A DNA stretch of 64,000 bases from Myxosarcina sp. GA_180221_E-2-1-MAG-40_15 (GCA_020692205.1 JAIMKV010000009.1:28552-92551), one strand, 5' to 3'. Counted from the stretch's first letter, positions 54,681 through 64,000 are shown. The notes: a model not told the origin generated them from the sequence alone. A program made the numbers and translations.

Positions 54681-55619
54681 ATGGTGAAACCCTCTTCAGC
54701 CTACAATTCTCTAGCATCAGAACCTAGTGACAAAAAGCCTCTCGGTCAGCTTTTAAACGAAGCTGGTTTAATTTCAGCTAAACAAATCGAAATTGCTTTG
54801 CAAGAGCAAGTCGAAATTCCCCAGCTAAAAATTGGTGAAATTTTTGCTTTACGAGGTTGGCTCAAACAAGAAACTGCCGATTTCTTTGTCGAGCAATGGG
54901 ACAAACTGTTACAGCAAGAACCAAAGCAACCCTTAGTCTATTATTTTCGACAAGCTGCATTACTTAATGAAAATCAAATTAAGCTTATTTTAGAGCAGCG
55001 CAATGACTCAGCAAAAGCTAGATTTCACCACATAGCTGTCCAACAAGGCTTGATTGAGCAGCAAACCGTTGACTTCTTTGTCAAAAATTTGCTTGTTCCT
55101 AGCAAGGAGCAAAAATCTTTAGATTTAGTTTCTTTTGCCACTCCCTATAAAATCTTGCAAAATTATATTCGAGGCGAAACTAGTTTTCAAAGATCTGAGC
55201 TGAAGGGAATTAAACTGAATCATGTAACTCTCAAAAGAGTCAATCTCGATAGTTCCAATTTAACTAGAGCAGAATTAAAGCAGGCTAATCTGAGCAATTC
55301 ATCCCTAAGGCTAGTCAATTTAACGGGTGCTAATTTGGAAAAGGCAATTTTAAAAGAAGTAGATTTTGAATGCGCCTGCTTAAATCAGGTTAATCTTACC
55401 GATGCTCATTTGGAAGGCTCTAACTTTAATCAAGCTAATCTGAGATTTGCTGACCTAAGACATAGTTATTTAGTTAATGTTTGTTTTGCGGGAGCAGATT
55501 TACGCAAGTCTAAACTACAGGGAGCAAATTTAACAGGTGCTGCTTATGATCGCCAGACTTGTTTTGATCCAGAATTCGATCCGATCAAAATAGGGATGAA
55601 ATTGATTAAATCTGATTAA
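54681..55619 (+). CDS. Pentapeptide-repeat protein with helical N-terminal domain
   Basis: A 312-aa protein. The first 150 residues are two related helical modules (GQLLNEAGLISAKQIEIALQ and LLNENQIKLILEQ) similar to the start of type II/IV secretion ATPase N-domains. The rest, from about 170, is a pentapeptide-repeat right-handed beta helix (LKGIKLNHVTLKRVNLDSSNLTRAEL...). It is probably cytoplasmic. Such repeats are common in cyanobacteria, with mostly unknown roles. Confidence 0.82.
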   Translation: MVKPSSAYNSLASEPSDKKPLGQLLNEAGLISAKQIEIALQEQVEIPQLKIGEIFALRGWLKQETADFFVEQWDKLLQQEPKQPLVYYFRQAALLNENQIKLILEQRNDSAKARFHHIAVQQGLIEQQTVDFFVKNLLVPSKEQKSLDLVSFATPYKILQNYIRGETSFQRSELKGIKLNHVTLKRVNLDSSNLTRAELKQANLSNSSLRLVNLTGANLEKAILKEVDFECACLNQVNLTDAHLEGSNFNQANLRFADLRHSYLVNVCFAGADLRKSKLQGANLTGAAYDRQTCFDPEFDPIKIGMKLIKSD

Positions 55620-55662
55620 TCGCGAAAGACGCTGCTGTTTTGGTGGTTAAAGATCAAGCTGT

Positions 55663-56058
55663 TTAAACTAGGCGTTGACTAGACATGTGCATATCCAAGT
55701 CTGGGCGGAGTGAGTGTGCTTGATGTAAATAACGATGGATCATTGCCGATTGCGGCAGCAAAGTATTGACCTGAAGCAAAATTCTAATGCAGCGCGGTAG
55801 ACTTTCCTGAACATCCATTTGCTGTAAGTCAATTAAAGGAACATGATTCCAACCAGGGCGTTTTCTGGCAGCAGCAGCGGGGAACATGGCATCGAGATCA
55901 GTAGTGACGGTAAAAAAGACGCAAACTAGATCATCTGGCTGAAATACATTGCAGGCCTCAATTTCATCTAGTAATTCATTGACAGCGATCGCCATGGCGA
56001 TCGCTGTGTTTTCAGTCACAGTCGTTGCTCCACGAATGCCTCTTACTTTCCACTCCAC
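55663..56058 (-). CDS. aroH: Chorismate mutase, AroH type
   Basis: AroH rearranges chorismate to prephenate on the way to phenylalanine and tyrosine. The 131-aa monofunctional enzyme has VRGIRGATTVTENT at the N-terminus (Arg in RGIRGA is catalytic), DLVCVFFTVTTDLDAMFPAAAAR and RCIRILLQVNT. Length and residues match the Bacillus-type trimeric AroH. It is followed on the same strand by sppA upstream (gap about 120 nt). Confidence 0.94.
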   Translation of the reverse strand: MEWKVRGIRGATTVTENTAIAMAIAVNELLDEIEACNVFQPDDLVCVFFTVTTDLDAMFPAAAARKRPGWNHVPLIDLQQMDVQESLPRCIRILLQVNTLLPQSAMIHRYLHQAHSLRPDLDMHMSSQRLV

Positions 56059-56179
56059 TGTTTCTTCTCCCTCGTTTGATTCAACATCACATTATGATCC
56101 ATAAACAATTAATAACTGTTTTAACTCAAAATTGGCGAGTGAATTTTGCCAACCAATTGATTTATATTTGCCAATTTTT

Positions 56180-57004
56180 CTAAGGACGATATAACCATAA
56201 TGGCAAACCGCTAGTTGCCAGCTCAAACTGTACTGAATCAATTGCCATACCAATACCTGTTTTAGTTTGACTCCGACCAGGAATAAAACGGTTGATCCAT
56301 GGTTTAGGTTCTTCAATATTAAAATATTCCGCTTTATCGGGGTCTAATCCTGCTAATTCTGCTGCCCATCGGCGAGCATCTTCCTCTGTGCCTAAGCGAT
56401 CAACTAAACCTAATTCTAAAGCCTGTTCTCCAGTAAATACTCGACCATCAGCAAAGGTTCTCACCGTAGCTTCGTCCAATCCCCGACCTTTTGCCACGGT
56501 AGCGACAAATTGACCATAGCTAACATCGATTAACTGTTGTAAGATACGCTCTTCTGCTTCGGTTAACTCGCGATCAAATGCCAAAATATCCTTATAAGGT
56601 CCAGATTTAACTACTTTAAAAGAAACACCAACCTTGTATAATAGTCGTTCTAAGTTATTCCCCCGTAAGATCACACCAATACTACCTGTAATCGTTCCAG
56701 GATTAGAAACAATGTGCTTAGCACCAACACCAATGTATACACCACCAGAAGCTGAAATGTTACCAAAGCTAGCAACTACCTTCACATTTTTATCTGACTG
56801 TAGTCTTTGCAAAGCGGCAAAAATTTCTTGAGAATCTGCTACCGTCCCTCCAGGTGAATCTATTCGTAACAGTAGGGCGGGAAACTTCTTTTCTTCAATG
56901 GTTTTAAAAGCTTTTAAAACTTGTTTGCGAGTCTCTGAAGCGATCGCACCCGTAATTTCGATTCGCGCAATTTGTTTTTTAGTTTTGTTAAACGGCCAAA
57001 TCAT
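56180..57004 (-). CDS. sppA: Signal peptide peptidase SppA
   Basis: SppA degrades remnant signal peptides in the membrane; in cyanobacteria SppA-type proteases are linked to thylakoid and light acclimation. The 274-aa short form has RIDSPGGTVADSQEIF, catalytic serine in ISASGGVYIG, GTITGSIGVI, and the catalytic lysine in SGPYKDI. It is the small single-domain type. Its N-terminus has only a weak hydrophobic segment. It is transcribed toward aroH. Confidence 0.92.
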   Translation of the reverse strand: MIWPFNKTKKQIARIEITGAIASETRKQVLKAFKTIEEKKFPALLLRIDSPGGTVADSQEIFAALQRLQSDKNVKVVASFGNISASGGVYIGVGAKHIVSNPGTITGSIGVILRGNNLERLLYKVGVSFKVVKSGPYKDILAFDRELTEAEERILQQLIDVSYGQFVATVAKGRGLDEATVRTFADGRVFTGEQALELGLVDRLGTEEDARRWAAELAGLDPDKAEYFNIEEPKPWINRFIPGRSQTKTGIGMAIDSVQFELATSGLPLWLYRP

Positions 57005-57170
57005 TAAATAATATCTGCTGTATATAGTCAGGAATAATCGCTAATCAATGATAGTTTACATTTGGTATCAACTGTAACTTACCTCTGGTTGAATTTTAAC
57101 CGATCGCGATCGGCATATTATTATAAATTGATTCGAGCAGGGTATTAAAACTGGATTTTATGGCTCAAAT

Positions 57171-57209
57171 AAAAGTCCATACCAATTAGTCTATTCAGTA
57201 CGGACTTTT
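57171..57209. terminator. Perfect 8-bp inverted repeat behind the RND operon
   Basis: The perfect pair aaaagtcc (57171-57178) and ggactttt (57202-57209) with a 23-nt loop. It lies downstream of the efflux permease gene (minus strand, stop at 57259) and upstream of sppA. It may terminate the efflux transcript, though the stem is AT-rich and the loop long. Confidence 0.35.
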
Positions 57210-57258
57210 GATATTCAAACTACTAATAGTTGATGGTTGTATTTACAGATGCTGGTGT

Positions 57259-60200
57259 TTAAGGATTGTGACCCGATCTATCTAGCTTGTAGTTGCTGGT
57301 CACTTCCGCTTCTGAATTTTCTTCAGCTAGCACACGATCATGATCAAAATCGCTGTGGGAGCCATTGTTTCCCAAACCTCCTGAACCTCTATCTCCTTTA
57401 GCATAGGACTCTAAACTTTTAATGGCGATATAAAGAGAAGGTACTAAAAATAGAGTCAAAACCGTAGCAAACAACATTCCGCCAAATACAGCTGTTCCCA
57501 ATGACCAACGGCTGGATGCACCTGCACCAGTAGCTACGACTAGAGGATAAAAGCCAACTAGACTAGAGATAGCAGTCATTAAAATCGGACGAAAACGCTC
57601 TTGTCCTGCTTTGATTGCTGATTTTACTATATTTAGTCCCTGTTCTTTTAGTTGGTTAGCATATTCCACAATCAGAATCGCGTTTTTACTCGCTAATCCA
57701 ATCAACATCACCAAACCAACCTGAACATAAACATCGTTATTGATGATCGGCCAAATACCGCCAGCTTGAACAAGATTTGCCCGTACCCAAATAGCAGCGA
57801 TCGCTCCTAACACCGCCAAAGGTACGGTAAGAATAATAATGAATGGATCGACATAGCTTTCGTATTGGGCAGCCAAGACGAGGAATGCCATTAATAAGCC
57901 CAGACCAAAGATCAATACTGACTGTCCCCCAGACGATTTTTCTTCCAGGGCTGTTCCCGTCCATTCATAACCCAAACTAGTAGGTAAAGTTTCCGCTGCT
58001 ACCTCTTCCATGGCTTGAATCGCCTGTCCTGTACTAAAACCTGGGGCAGGAGAACCTTGAATATTAATTGAGCGAAAAAGATTGTAGTGGGTGATGGTTT
58101 GGGGGCCTGTAAATTCGGTTAGTTCGACAAGAGTACCTAATGATACTAACTGACCATTGGCAGAACTTACATAGAGTTGATTGATATCTTGAGGATTGGC
58201 ACGAAAATTAGTGTCTGCTTGCACATAAACGCGATATTGTCTTTGTTCAAGGACAAAATCATTGACATATCTTGAACCTAAATAAGATTGTAGGGTATCA
58301 AAAATATCGTCAACATCAATTCCCAAGGCTTTAGCGCGATCGCGATTTACCGCTACCTCAATTTGAGGGGTGTTAGCAGCAAATTGGGTAAAGACGTTGG
58401 CAAGTTCTGGTCTTTGGCTAGCGGCAGCAATTACATTATTAGCATTCTCTACCAGTGCTGAGATGGGTAAACCAACCCGATCCTGTAGCTGGAATTCAAA
58501 GCCACCAAAGGTACTTAAACCTCTAACAGGAGGAGCATTAACCGCTAAAGCTCTTGCTCCTGTGATACTTTGGAAAGAAGCGTTAAGTCCACCCAAAATA
58601 GAATAAATTGACTGTTCTGTATTGGCTCTTTCCTCCCAAGGTTTGAGTTTACTAAAGACAAACCCGCGATTACTACCGTTACCGTCAAAACCAAAACCAC
58701 TCAGGGCAAAATAACTTTCGATATCTTCTACCTCACTCATTTTGTCCCCTATTTGTTCCATTATCTCCTGGGTATAGTTTAGCGATACACCATCGGGAGC
58801 TTGCACAATAGTAAAGAAATAACCCTGGTCTTCTTCAGGAACAAACCCTGTAGGAATTAGGTTATACAAAAAATAGGTAAACAAAATCAGAGCCACAAAG
58901 CCAGCTAAAACAAAAGGACGAACGTATTTTTTGGTTAAGAAAGTAATTGCTTGGGTATATTTATTTGTAATCCAGCCAAATACTTGATTGAACTTGGTAA
59001 AAAACTTGCCCAAGATATTTCTATTTCTGTTTGGGTTGGTAGGACGTAATAAAAGACCTGCCATAGCAGGAGAGAAAGACAGGGCGTTAAAAGTAGATAG
59101 AGCGATCGCAAAGACAATTGTTAAGGAAAATTGTTTAAAAATTACTCCTGTTGATCCAGGAAAGAAAGATACAGGGATAAACACCGCAGCCAGAACTAAA
59201 GAGGTGGCAATTACTGCCCCACTTAACTCGTTCATCGTGTCTATAGCGGCTGGACGAGGCTTCATCCCCCGTTCGACTTTGGTCGCGATCGCTTCTACGA
59301 CTACAATGGCATCATCCACCACTACCCCTGTAGACAGTACCATTGCAAACAAAGTTAGGGTATTAATTTGAAATCCAAATATGTTGAGAAAAGCAAACGA
59401 CCCAACCAAAGATACAGGAATAGCGATCGCCGGAATGATCGTAGTTCGCCAGTCTTGCAGAAAGATAAACAGAATTAAAACTACTAGCAAAACCGCTTGA
59501 ACCAGGGTAATTATGACTTCTTTTAAAGACACTTGCACAAATTCAGTCGCATCTAAAGCAATTTGGTAAGTCATCCCGGGAGGAAATGCCTGTGATAATT
59601 CGGCGATCGCTTCTTTGACTGCTGTGCCAACTTCTAAAGCATTACTGCCTGGCAACTGAAATATCCCCATCCCCACAGCAGGATCGCCTTTAAACTGTGC
59701 TGAGGTATCGTAATTTTCTGCTCCTAATTCAGCACGACCAACATCTTTAAGCTTAATTAAATTACCACCTTCTCCTGTGCCAACTACCAGATTTTCAAAT
59801 TCTTCAACGCTAGCTAATCTACTAGCAGCACGGAGGGTAAACTCAAACCTTTGCTCATCAGCAGCAGGCTGTTGCCCAATTTTACCAGCACCCACTTGAA
59901 TATTTTGCTCTTCTAGGGCATTGACCACACTATCTGCACCAAGATTACGGGCTGACAAAGCATCAGGATCGAGCCAGAGACGCATGGCATATTTTCTTTC
60001 GCCAAAAATAATTGCTTGTCCTACCCCTTCAATTCTTTTAACTCGATCAAGTACATAAAGATCGAGATAGTTACTCAGAAACAGATCGTCATATTCGCCA
60101 TTCTCAGCAAAAAAAGCAATCCCTAATAACAAGTCTGGGGAAGATTTCTGCACTGTTACGCCCGTTTGTTGGACAGCACTGGGTAATTGAGGCTCGGCCA

Positions 60201-60549
60201 AAGCAACTCGGTTTTGCACATTGACTTGGGCAATATCGCGATCTATTTCTGGAGGGAAAGAAACTACAATGTTGCTAACACCATCATTACTGGTATTGGA
60301 GGAGATATAACTCATATTCTCCACCCCATTAACTTCTCGTTCAATAACGCTAGTAACATTCGTTTCGGCAGTTTCCGCATCTGCACCAATATAACTAGAA
60401 GTTACTTCTACCTGGATCGGCGCAATTTGTGGTAGCTGAGAGATAGGCAACGCTGGAATGCTGATTACCCCAACTAGCAATGTAATGATCGCAATTACCG
60501 TCGTTAATACTGGTCTTTTAATAAAAGTATCGGCAATACTCAGAATCAT
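57259..60549 (-). CDS. RND efflux permease (HAE1/AcrB family)
   Basis: A 1096-aa inner-membrane transporter of the RND superfamily. It takes substrates from the periplasm or membrane and drives them out with protons. The HAE1 layout is visible: an N-terminal helix, a large periplasmic porter loop (about 40-335), a block of six helices with the proton-relay GVVVDDAIVVVEAI near 400, a second porter loop, and six final helices. The C-terminal tail is long and Ser/Asp-rich. It starts 89 nt after the adaptor stop, so the two are one operon; no outer-membrane factor follows. Confidence 0.94.
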   Translation of the reverse strand: MILSIADTFIKRPVLTTVIAIITLLVGVISIPALPISQLPQIAPIQVEVTSSYIGADAETAETNVTSVIEREVNGVENMSYISSNTSNDGVSNIVVSFPPEIDRDIAQVNVQNRVALAEPQLPSAVQQTGVTVQKSSPDLLLGIAFFAENGEYDDLFLSNYLDLYVLDRVKRIEGVGQAIIFGERKYAMRLWLDPDALSARNLGADSVVNALEEQNIQVGAGKIGQQPAADEQRFEFTLRAASRLASVEEFENLVVGTGEGGNLIKLKDVGRAELGAENYDTSAQFKGDPAVGMGIFQLPGSNALEVGTAVKEAIAELSQAFPPGMTYQIALDATEFVQVSLKEVIITLVQAVLLVVLILFIFLQDWRTTIIPAIAIPVSLVGSFAFLNIFGFQINTLTLFAMVLSTGVVVDDAIVVVEAIATKVERGMKPRPAAIDTMNELSGAVIATSLVLAAVFIPVSFFPGSTGVIFKQFSLTIVFAIALSTFNALSFSPAMAGLLLRPTNPNRNRNILGKFFTKFNQVFGWITNKYTQAITFLTKKYVRPFVLAGFVALILFTYFLYNLIPTGFVPEEDQGYFFTIVQAPDGVSLNYTQEIMEQIGDKMSEVEDIESYFALSGFGFDGNGSNRGFVFSKLKPWEERANTEQSIYSILGGLNASFQSITGARALAVNAPPVRGLSTFGGFEFQLQDRVGLPISALVENANNVIAAASQRPELANVFTQFAANTPQIEVAVNRDRAKALGIDVDDIFDTLQSYLGSRYVNDFVLEQRQYRVYVQADTNFRANPQDINQLYVSSANGQLVSLGTLVELTEFTGPQTITHYNLFRSINIQGSPAPGFSTGQAIQAMEEVAAETLPTSLGYEWTGTALEEKSSGGQSVLIFGLGLLMAFLVLAAQYESYVDPFIIILTVPLAVLGAIAAIWVRANLVQAGGIWPIINNDVYVQVGLVMLIGLASKNAILIVEYANQLKEQGLNIVKSAIKAGQERFRPILMTAISSLVGFYPLVVATGAGASSRWSLGTAVFGGMLFATVLTLFLVPSLYIAIKSLESYAKGDRGSGGLGNNGSHSDFDHDRVLAEENSEAEVTSNYKLDRSGHNP

Positions 60550-60638
60550 AATTGGTTCAGGGATTAAAGTTTAGGAATTGATAATTGCTAATTACTGATC
60601 TGCCTAACAACATTATTTAAATGTTGACTATCAATTGA

Positions 60639-61976
60639 TTACTGAATTTCCTGACTAGTCACGGTTTGTGATCCAGGATTGATGGGCGTACCATCGACCA
60701 GATTGAGAATACCAGAAGTGATTAAGCGATCGCCTGATTCTAATCCAGAAACAACTTGATAAGATTGTCCTTGAATTGCGCCTAATTCCACTGGTTTTTG
60801 TTTGGCAACCAAAGCCGTTTTACCGTCTGGTTGTTTGGTTTCTTGGGCTACAAAGACAAAGCTTTTACCAGCAATACGGGATACGGCGACCGTAGGAATC
60901 AAAACCCCTGGCTGTTCTGACCAAATAATTCTAGCTCTAGCGAAGCTATCGTCTCTTAGTCTGCCGTTATTGTTAATCGCTGCTTTGACTAAAATTGCTT
61001 GGCTATTGCGATCTGCTCTAGGAGAAATAAAGCTAATGCCACCCTTAGAGAGTGCTTTTCCCTGAGTATCAATAATTTCAACGGGTAGACCTATTTTTAA
61101 ACCAGAAGCCTGTTCTAACGGTACGCCGATATTAAGCTCCAAGGCATCATCTTTGATAATATTAGTTACTTCGTCCCCAGCTTCGAGATAATCACCGATT
61201 TTGGGCTGAATATTGCCCACCACTCCATCTATCGGAGCAGTCAGACGATTAAAATCTAGGTTGTCGCTGGCAATACCTACTCTGGCTTCCGATTGTTTTA
61301 AGGCAGCTTGCTGTCCAGCGATCGCCGATCTAGCAGAATTTACTCTTGCTTGACTGGCACTAAGAGCTTTTTGACTAGAATTTAAAGCTGCTTTTAGGGC
61401 ATCGGTTTGGGCTTGCGCTGCGTTTAAATCTCTGGTGCTGTTGTCTAAACTTTGCTGTGATTGCGCTCCTTGCTTTACTAAAAACTTGGCTCTTTCTAGA
61501 TTAGTTTTGGCTAGTTGTAATTCTGCCTCTTGCTCTCTTAAATCTGCTTGACTTTGCTGTACTGCCGCTTGGGCACTGGCTACTTCTGCCTCTACTGCGC
61601 TTAATTCGGCTTCAGCGTTGCTGACATTAGCTCGTTGAATATTAACTTGAGACTGGGCTGCATCTACTTCTCCCTGTTCTCTAGTTAGCTGAAGTTCTAA
61701 AATTAAGTCGCCTTTTTGTACTGTATCTCCCTCTTGTACCGCAATTTCCAGAACTCTGCCGTCAACCCTAGGAGCAAGAGCCACTCTTTGTTTAGCTTCT
61801 AGGCTACCGTTATACTCAGAACTAGATTGGACAGTGGTTCTATTTAAATCTACAACTTCTACAGGAACAGCAGGAGGTGGAGCTTGGGCTTCTGGCTGTT
61901 TACTGCAGCTGCTTAAAGCCAGAAACATTAAAGATGCACCCAATGCTTTGCTAGCGATTGCGCTATTTTGAAACAT
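60639..61976 (-). CDS. RND periplasmic adaptor (membrane fusion) lipoprotein
   Basis: A 445-aa MFP subunit linking the RND permease to an outer-membrane channel. The N-terminal lipobox LALSSC (Cys-24) predicts lipidation. A biotinyl-lipoyl-like domain (RVALAPRVDGRVLEIAVQEGDTVQKGDLI) surrounds a long alpha-helical hairpin rich in Ala/Gln (about 95-235). Then come RLTAPIDGVVGNIQPKIGDYL and the beta barrel. It is upstream of the permease and divergent from the HxlR regulator. Confidence 0.93.
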   Translation of the reverse strand: MFQNSAIASKALGASLMFLALSSCSKQPEAQAPPPAVPVEVVDLNRTTVQSSSEYNGSLEAKQRVALAPRVDGRVLEIAVQEGDTVQKGDLILELQLTREQGEVDAAQSQVNIQRANVSNAEAELSAVEAEVASAQAAVQQSQADLREQEAELQLAKTNLERAKFLVKQGAQSQQSLDNSTRDLNAAQAQTDALKAALNSSQKALSASQARVNSARSAIAGQQAALKQSEARVGIASDNLDFNRLTAPIDGVVGNIQPKIGDYLEAGDEVTNIIKDDALELNIGVPLEQASGLKIGLPVEIIDTQGKALSKGGISFISPRADRNSQAILVKAAINNNGRLRDDSFARARIIWSEQPGVLIPTVAVSRIAGKSFVFVAQETKQPDGKTALVAKQKPVELGAIQGQSYQVVSGLESGDRLITSGILNLVDGTPINPGSQTVTSQEIQ

Positions 61977-62050
61977 AGCAATATAAATAAATATTAAGAC
62001 CTTAATACTAGCTCTAATATGGCTTATGTAGACTTTTTTTTACAAGTAGG

Positions 62051-62062
62051 TACTGTTTAGTA
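62051..62062. promoter_or_regulatory. Candidate operator in the efflux-regulator intergenic region
   Basis: The intergenic region between the divergent adaptor and HxlR genes (61977-62102) contains tact-gttt-agta, a perfect 4+4 palindrome (62051-62062). HxlR regulators often bind palindromes between divergent genes, so this is a candidate site for controlling both. Confidence 0.3.
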
Positions 62063-62102
62063 ATATAGTCACCTTATGGTTTCCTAAAATGAATTTGAGC
62101 CT

Positions 62103-62438
62103 TTGCTTAATCAGAACTGCCCGATCCGCCAGGTAATTAATATTGTTGGTGATAAATGGACATTACCAGTCCTGTATGTTTTGAAGCAAGGAACCAAGCG
62201 ATATAGCGAGATACGGCGCGAAATACCTGGGATATCTAAAAAAATGTTGACCCAAACTTTGAGAAGGCTAGAATCAGACAATATTCTCAAGCGTAAAATT
62301 TATCCCGTCGTCCCACCCAAGACAGAGTACAATTTAACTACTTTTGGGCTTAAACTAATTGAACCCTTAGAAGTTCTGGCAGATTGGGCATGGAAGCATC
62401 AAGCAGAATTACAACAAATATGCGATCGCCGTAATTAA
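62103..62438 (+). CDS. HxlR-family transcriptional regulator
   Basis: A 111-aa winged helix regulator. It has CPIRQVINIVGDKWTLPVLY, RYSEIRREIPGISKKMLTQTLRRLESDNIL and PPKTEYNLTTFGLKL, the classical HxlR pattern with the single N-terminal cysteine (redox or ligand sensing in some members). The TTG at 62103 is the only start that gives the normal length; TAA lies in frame just upstream. It is divergent from the efflux adaptor, so control of that operon is likely. Confidence 0.87.
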   Translation: MLNQNCPIRQVINIVGDKWTLPVLYVLKQGTKRYSEIRREIPGISKKMLTQTLRRLESDNILKRKIYPVVPPKTEYNLTTFGLKLIEPLEVLADWAWKHQAELQQICDRRN

Positions 62439-62529
62439 AAATCCCTAACCAATACCCAAACAAAAATCAAAAACAAATAACAGAATTGAGGTTAGGCTAC
62501 GGCTAAGTTTTTCCTCCCAACTGTAATAT

Positions 62530-63696
62530 ATGAAAATTGCTGGCTTAAAACTACTAAATCGAAATAGTATCGGTTTGTCCGTGATGAATCTCTACATCAT
62601 CAAGGAACTAATCCTGCCGTTTTTGTTTGGCATGGGCATATTTACTTCTTTAAGTTTGTCAATTGGGGCAGTGTTTGAACTGATTCGTAAAGTGACAGAT
62701 TCAGGACTATTCTGGGGCGTTGCTGCCAAAGTTTTGCTTTTGAGAATGCCAGAATTTATTGTATTTGCCTTTCCAATGTCAATTTTATTGGCGACACTAA
62801 TGACCTATAGTCGGCTTTCTAGTGATAGTGAACTAATTGCCTTACGAAGTATTGGGGTTAATATCTATCGTCTAATTATGCCAGCGATCGCCTTCAGCTT
62901 ATGTATTGTCGCAATTACTTTTTGGTTTAATAATTTTGTTGCCCCCGCAGCCAGCTATCAGGCTTCAGCCACTTTAAAAGAAGCATTGGGTCAAACCAGA
63001 CCCGATTTTGAAACTCAAAACATTCTGTTTCCTGAGTATGAAGAGATAAAAACCGAAGGTGATCATACCAAAGAGGTATTAACCCGCTTGTTTTATGCCG
63101 AGGAATTTGACGGTGAGAAAATGAAGAACCTAACGGTATTAGACCGTTCTGGTCAATCTGTTAGTCAAATTGTTGTAGCGAGATCGGCCCAGTGGAATGT
63201 TTTAGAGAACATTTGGGATTTTTACGACGGAACTATTTATTTAGTGGGTGTAAATGGAAGCTATAACAACATAGTTCGCTTCCAGCATCAACAGTTAGCA
63301 TTACCGCAAACCGCTTTAGACCTGACCAAAAAAAGTAAACAAACTAATGAAATGAACATTTTTGAAGCGCGGGAATATCTTGAAGTGATTCGGCATAGCG
63401 CAGACGAACAAAAGATTCGTAAATGGCAGGTGCGGATTCAAGAGAAAATTGCCCTCCCATTTGCCTGTTTGGTGTTTGCTCTAATTGGTACGGTTTTGGG
63501 TGTTCAACCCCAAGACTCTGGCAAGGCGACTAGTTTTGGGATTTGTATTGGACTGATTTTTGGTTATTATCTTTTATCTTTTATCTCTCAATCTTTAGGC
63601 ATTTCTGGAGTTGTTCCTCCTTGGCTGGCTGCCTGGTTGCCCAATTTTATCGGTTTGGGTTCAGCGGGGGGGTTATTAGCTAAAGCGACGGATTAA
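62530..63696 (+). CDS. LptF/LptG-type permease (YjgP/YjgQ family)
   Basis: A 388-aa membrane protein of the lipopolysaccharide export permease family. It has an N-terminal helix pair (LYIIKELILPFLFGMGIFTSLSL), a periplasmic beta-jellyroll (about 135-295), and a C-terminal set of helices (LPFACLVFALIGTVLGVQP). With the LptB ATPase it would move lipopolysaccharide out of the inner membrane. One gene is seen; LptF and LptG cannot be separated by reading, and many cyanobacteria have a single such gene. It overlaps the next minus-strand gene by 4 nt. Confidence 0.88.
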   Translation: MKIAGLKLLNRNSIGLSVMNLYIIKELILPFLFGMGIFTSLSLSIGAVFELIRKVTDSGLFWGVAAKVLLLRMPEFIVFAFPMSILLATLMTYSRLSSDSELIALRSIGVNIYRLIMPAIAFSLCIVAITFWFNNFVAPAASYQASATLKEALGQTRPDFETQNILFPEYEEIKTEGDHTKEVLTRLFYAEEFDGEKMKNLTVLDRSGQSVSQIVVARSAQWNVLENIWDFYDGTIYLVGVNGSYNNIVRFQHQQLALPQTALDLTKKSKQTNEMNIFEAREYLEVIRHSADEQKIRKWQVRIQEKIALPFACLVFALIGTVLGVQPQDSGKATSFGICIGLIFGYYLLSFISQSLGISGVVPPWLAAWLPNFIGLGSAGGLLAKATD

Positions 63697-63932
63697 TGGC
63701 TTGGCGTAAAGCCAATTAATTGGCTATAAACCGAAAGATAAGCTAAGATTGCGATGCCAATAAAACTACCAACATAAGAAAGCACAATGTGTTGCCAGGA
63801 AAACTTAGGTTGGTGTCTTCGGCTTTGTTGCAAAGTATAAAATTTACGCTTCCAACGTCTCAAAACTGCTGCATTAATATATTTTTTGCGATGGGGGTTT
63901 TTCTGAAAAAGCGTTATTAAGATAGAGCGCAC
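63693..63932 (-). pseudogene. HPP-like N-terminal fragment
   Basis: A 79-codon frame starting at GTG. It has a basic N-terminus (NPHRKKYINAAVLRRWKRKFYTL) and FSWQHIVLSYVGSFIGIAILAYLSV, which resembles the first helix of HPP-family membrane proteins as I remember it. It then stops where the lptF/G-type gene ends (4-nt overlap). HPP proteins are normally about 150-220 aa, so this would be a 5' remnant. It could also be a small membrane protein in its own right. Confidence 0.4.
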
Positions 63933-64000
63933 GTAGGTTTATTGAAATTAGCCACATAATCCAGCTATAGGCAATTATTCGTTATCATCAATATATAGCA

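Overview
This window is chromosomal DNA of a cyanobacterium. The evidence is the very frequent HIP1 palindrome (gcgatcgc) on an AT-rich background, the carotenoid hydroxylase CrtR, the phylloquinone genes menE and menC, the nitrate-assimilation regulator pair ntcB/cnaT, a cyanobacterial RRM protein, and many small proteins of types known from cyanobacteria (DUF29, DUF2470, DUF3386, CsbD). I cannot fix the genus by reading. No rRNA, tRNA or CRISPR array was recognised.

Layout. 0-3.2 kb: secD-secF and two small conserved proteins. 3.15-4.55 kb: an intact IsrB-type (HNH-less IscB relative) RNA-guided nickase gene, with a strongly structured candidate omega-RNA in front and a hairpin behind. 4.8-6 kb: an exported-protein gene broken by a 1-nt frameshift. 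6-14.3 kb: ribF, an Ap4A phosphorylase-like gene, an RRM RNA-binding protein, an MMADHC-like protein, cnaT, ntcB, a coiled-coil protein and csaB. 14.5-23.2 kb: a dynamin-like GTPase, a DUF29 gene overlapping a small gene, egtD, class III alcohol dehydrogenase, menE and a photolyase. 23.2-25.5 kb: debris (a DUF559 pseudogene and a glmU 3' fragment) around a Na/Pi cotransporter. 25.5-38.3 kb: housekeeping and small conserved genes (mazG, NifU-like, aroQ), a three-GAF adenylate cyclase with a near-perfect 543-bp internal duplication, and a CsbD/DGxRPI-repeat cluster.

38.6-47.85 kb is the accessory part. It lies between a decayed 5' remnant and a decayed 3' remnant of one nuclease gene family. 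Inside are a truncated ORF, a Dam-family methyltransferase convergent with a PD-(D/E)XK restriction-like enzyme, an intact AddB-like nuclease of the same family as the remnants, and a tight three-gene operon (S74 tail-fibre-type protein, metzincin-like metalloprotease, HEAT-repeat protein). A transposon-end-like hairpin cluster sits at the right border. 47.9-64 kb returns to core genes: uspA-like, recN, nagA, purE, crtR, menC, a pentapeptide-repeat protein, aroH, sppA, an RND efflux pair with a divergent HxlR regulator, and an LptF/G-type permease.

How genes work together: SecD and SecF form one translocation accessory complex. NtcB and CnaT are both required for nitrate-assimilation gene expression in Anabaena. 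MenC and MenE are consecutive phylloquinone enzymes at separate loci. The RND permease, its adaptor and the HxlR regulator form one efflux locus. The best candidates for something undescribed are the S74-metalloprotease-HEAT operon and the remnant-flanked island that carries it. The IsrB locus is the clearest recognised RNA-guided system.
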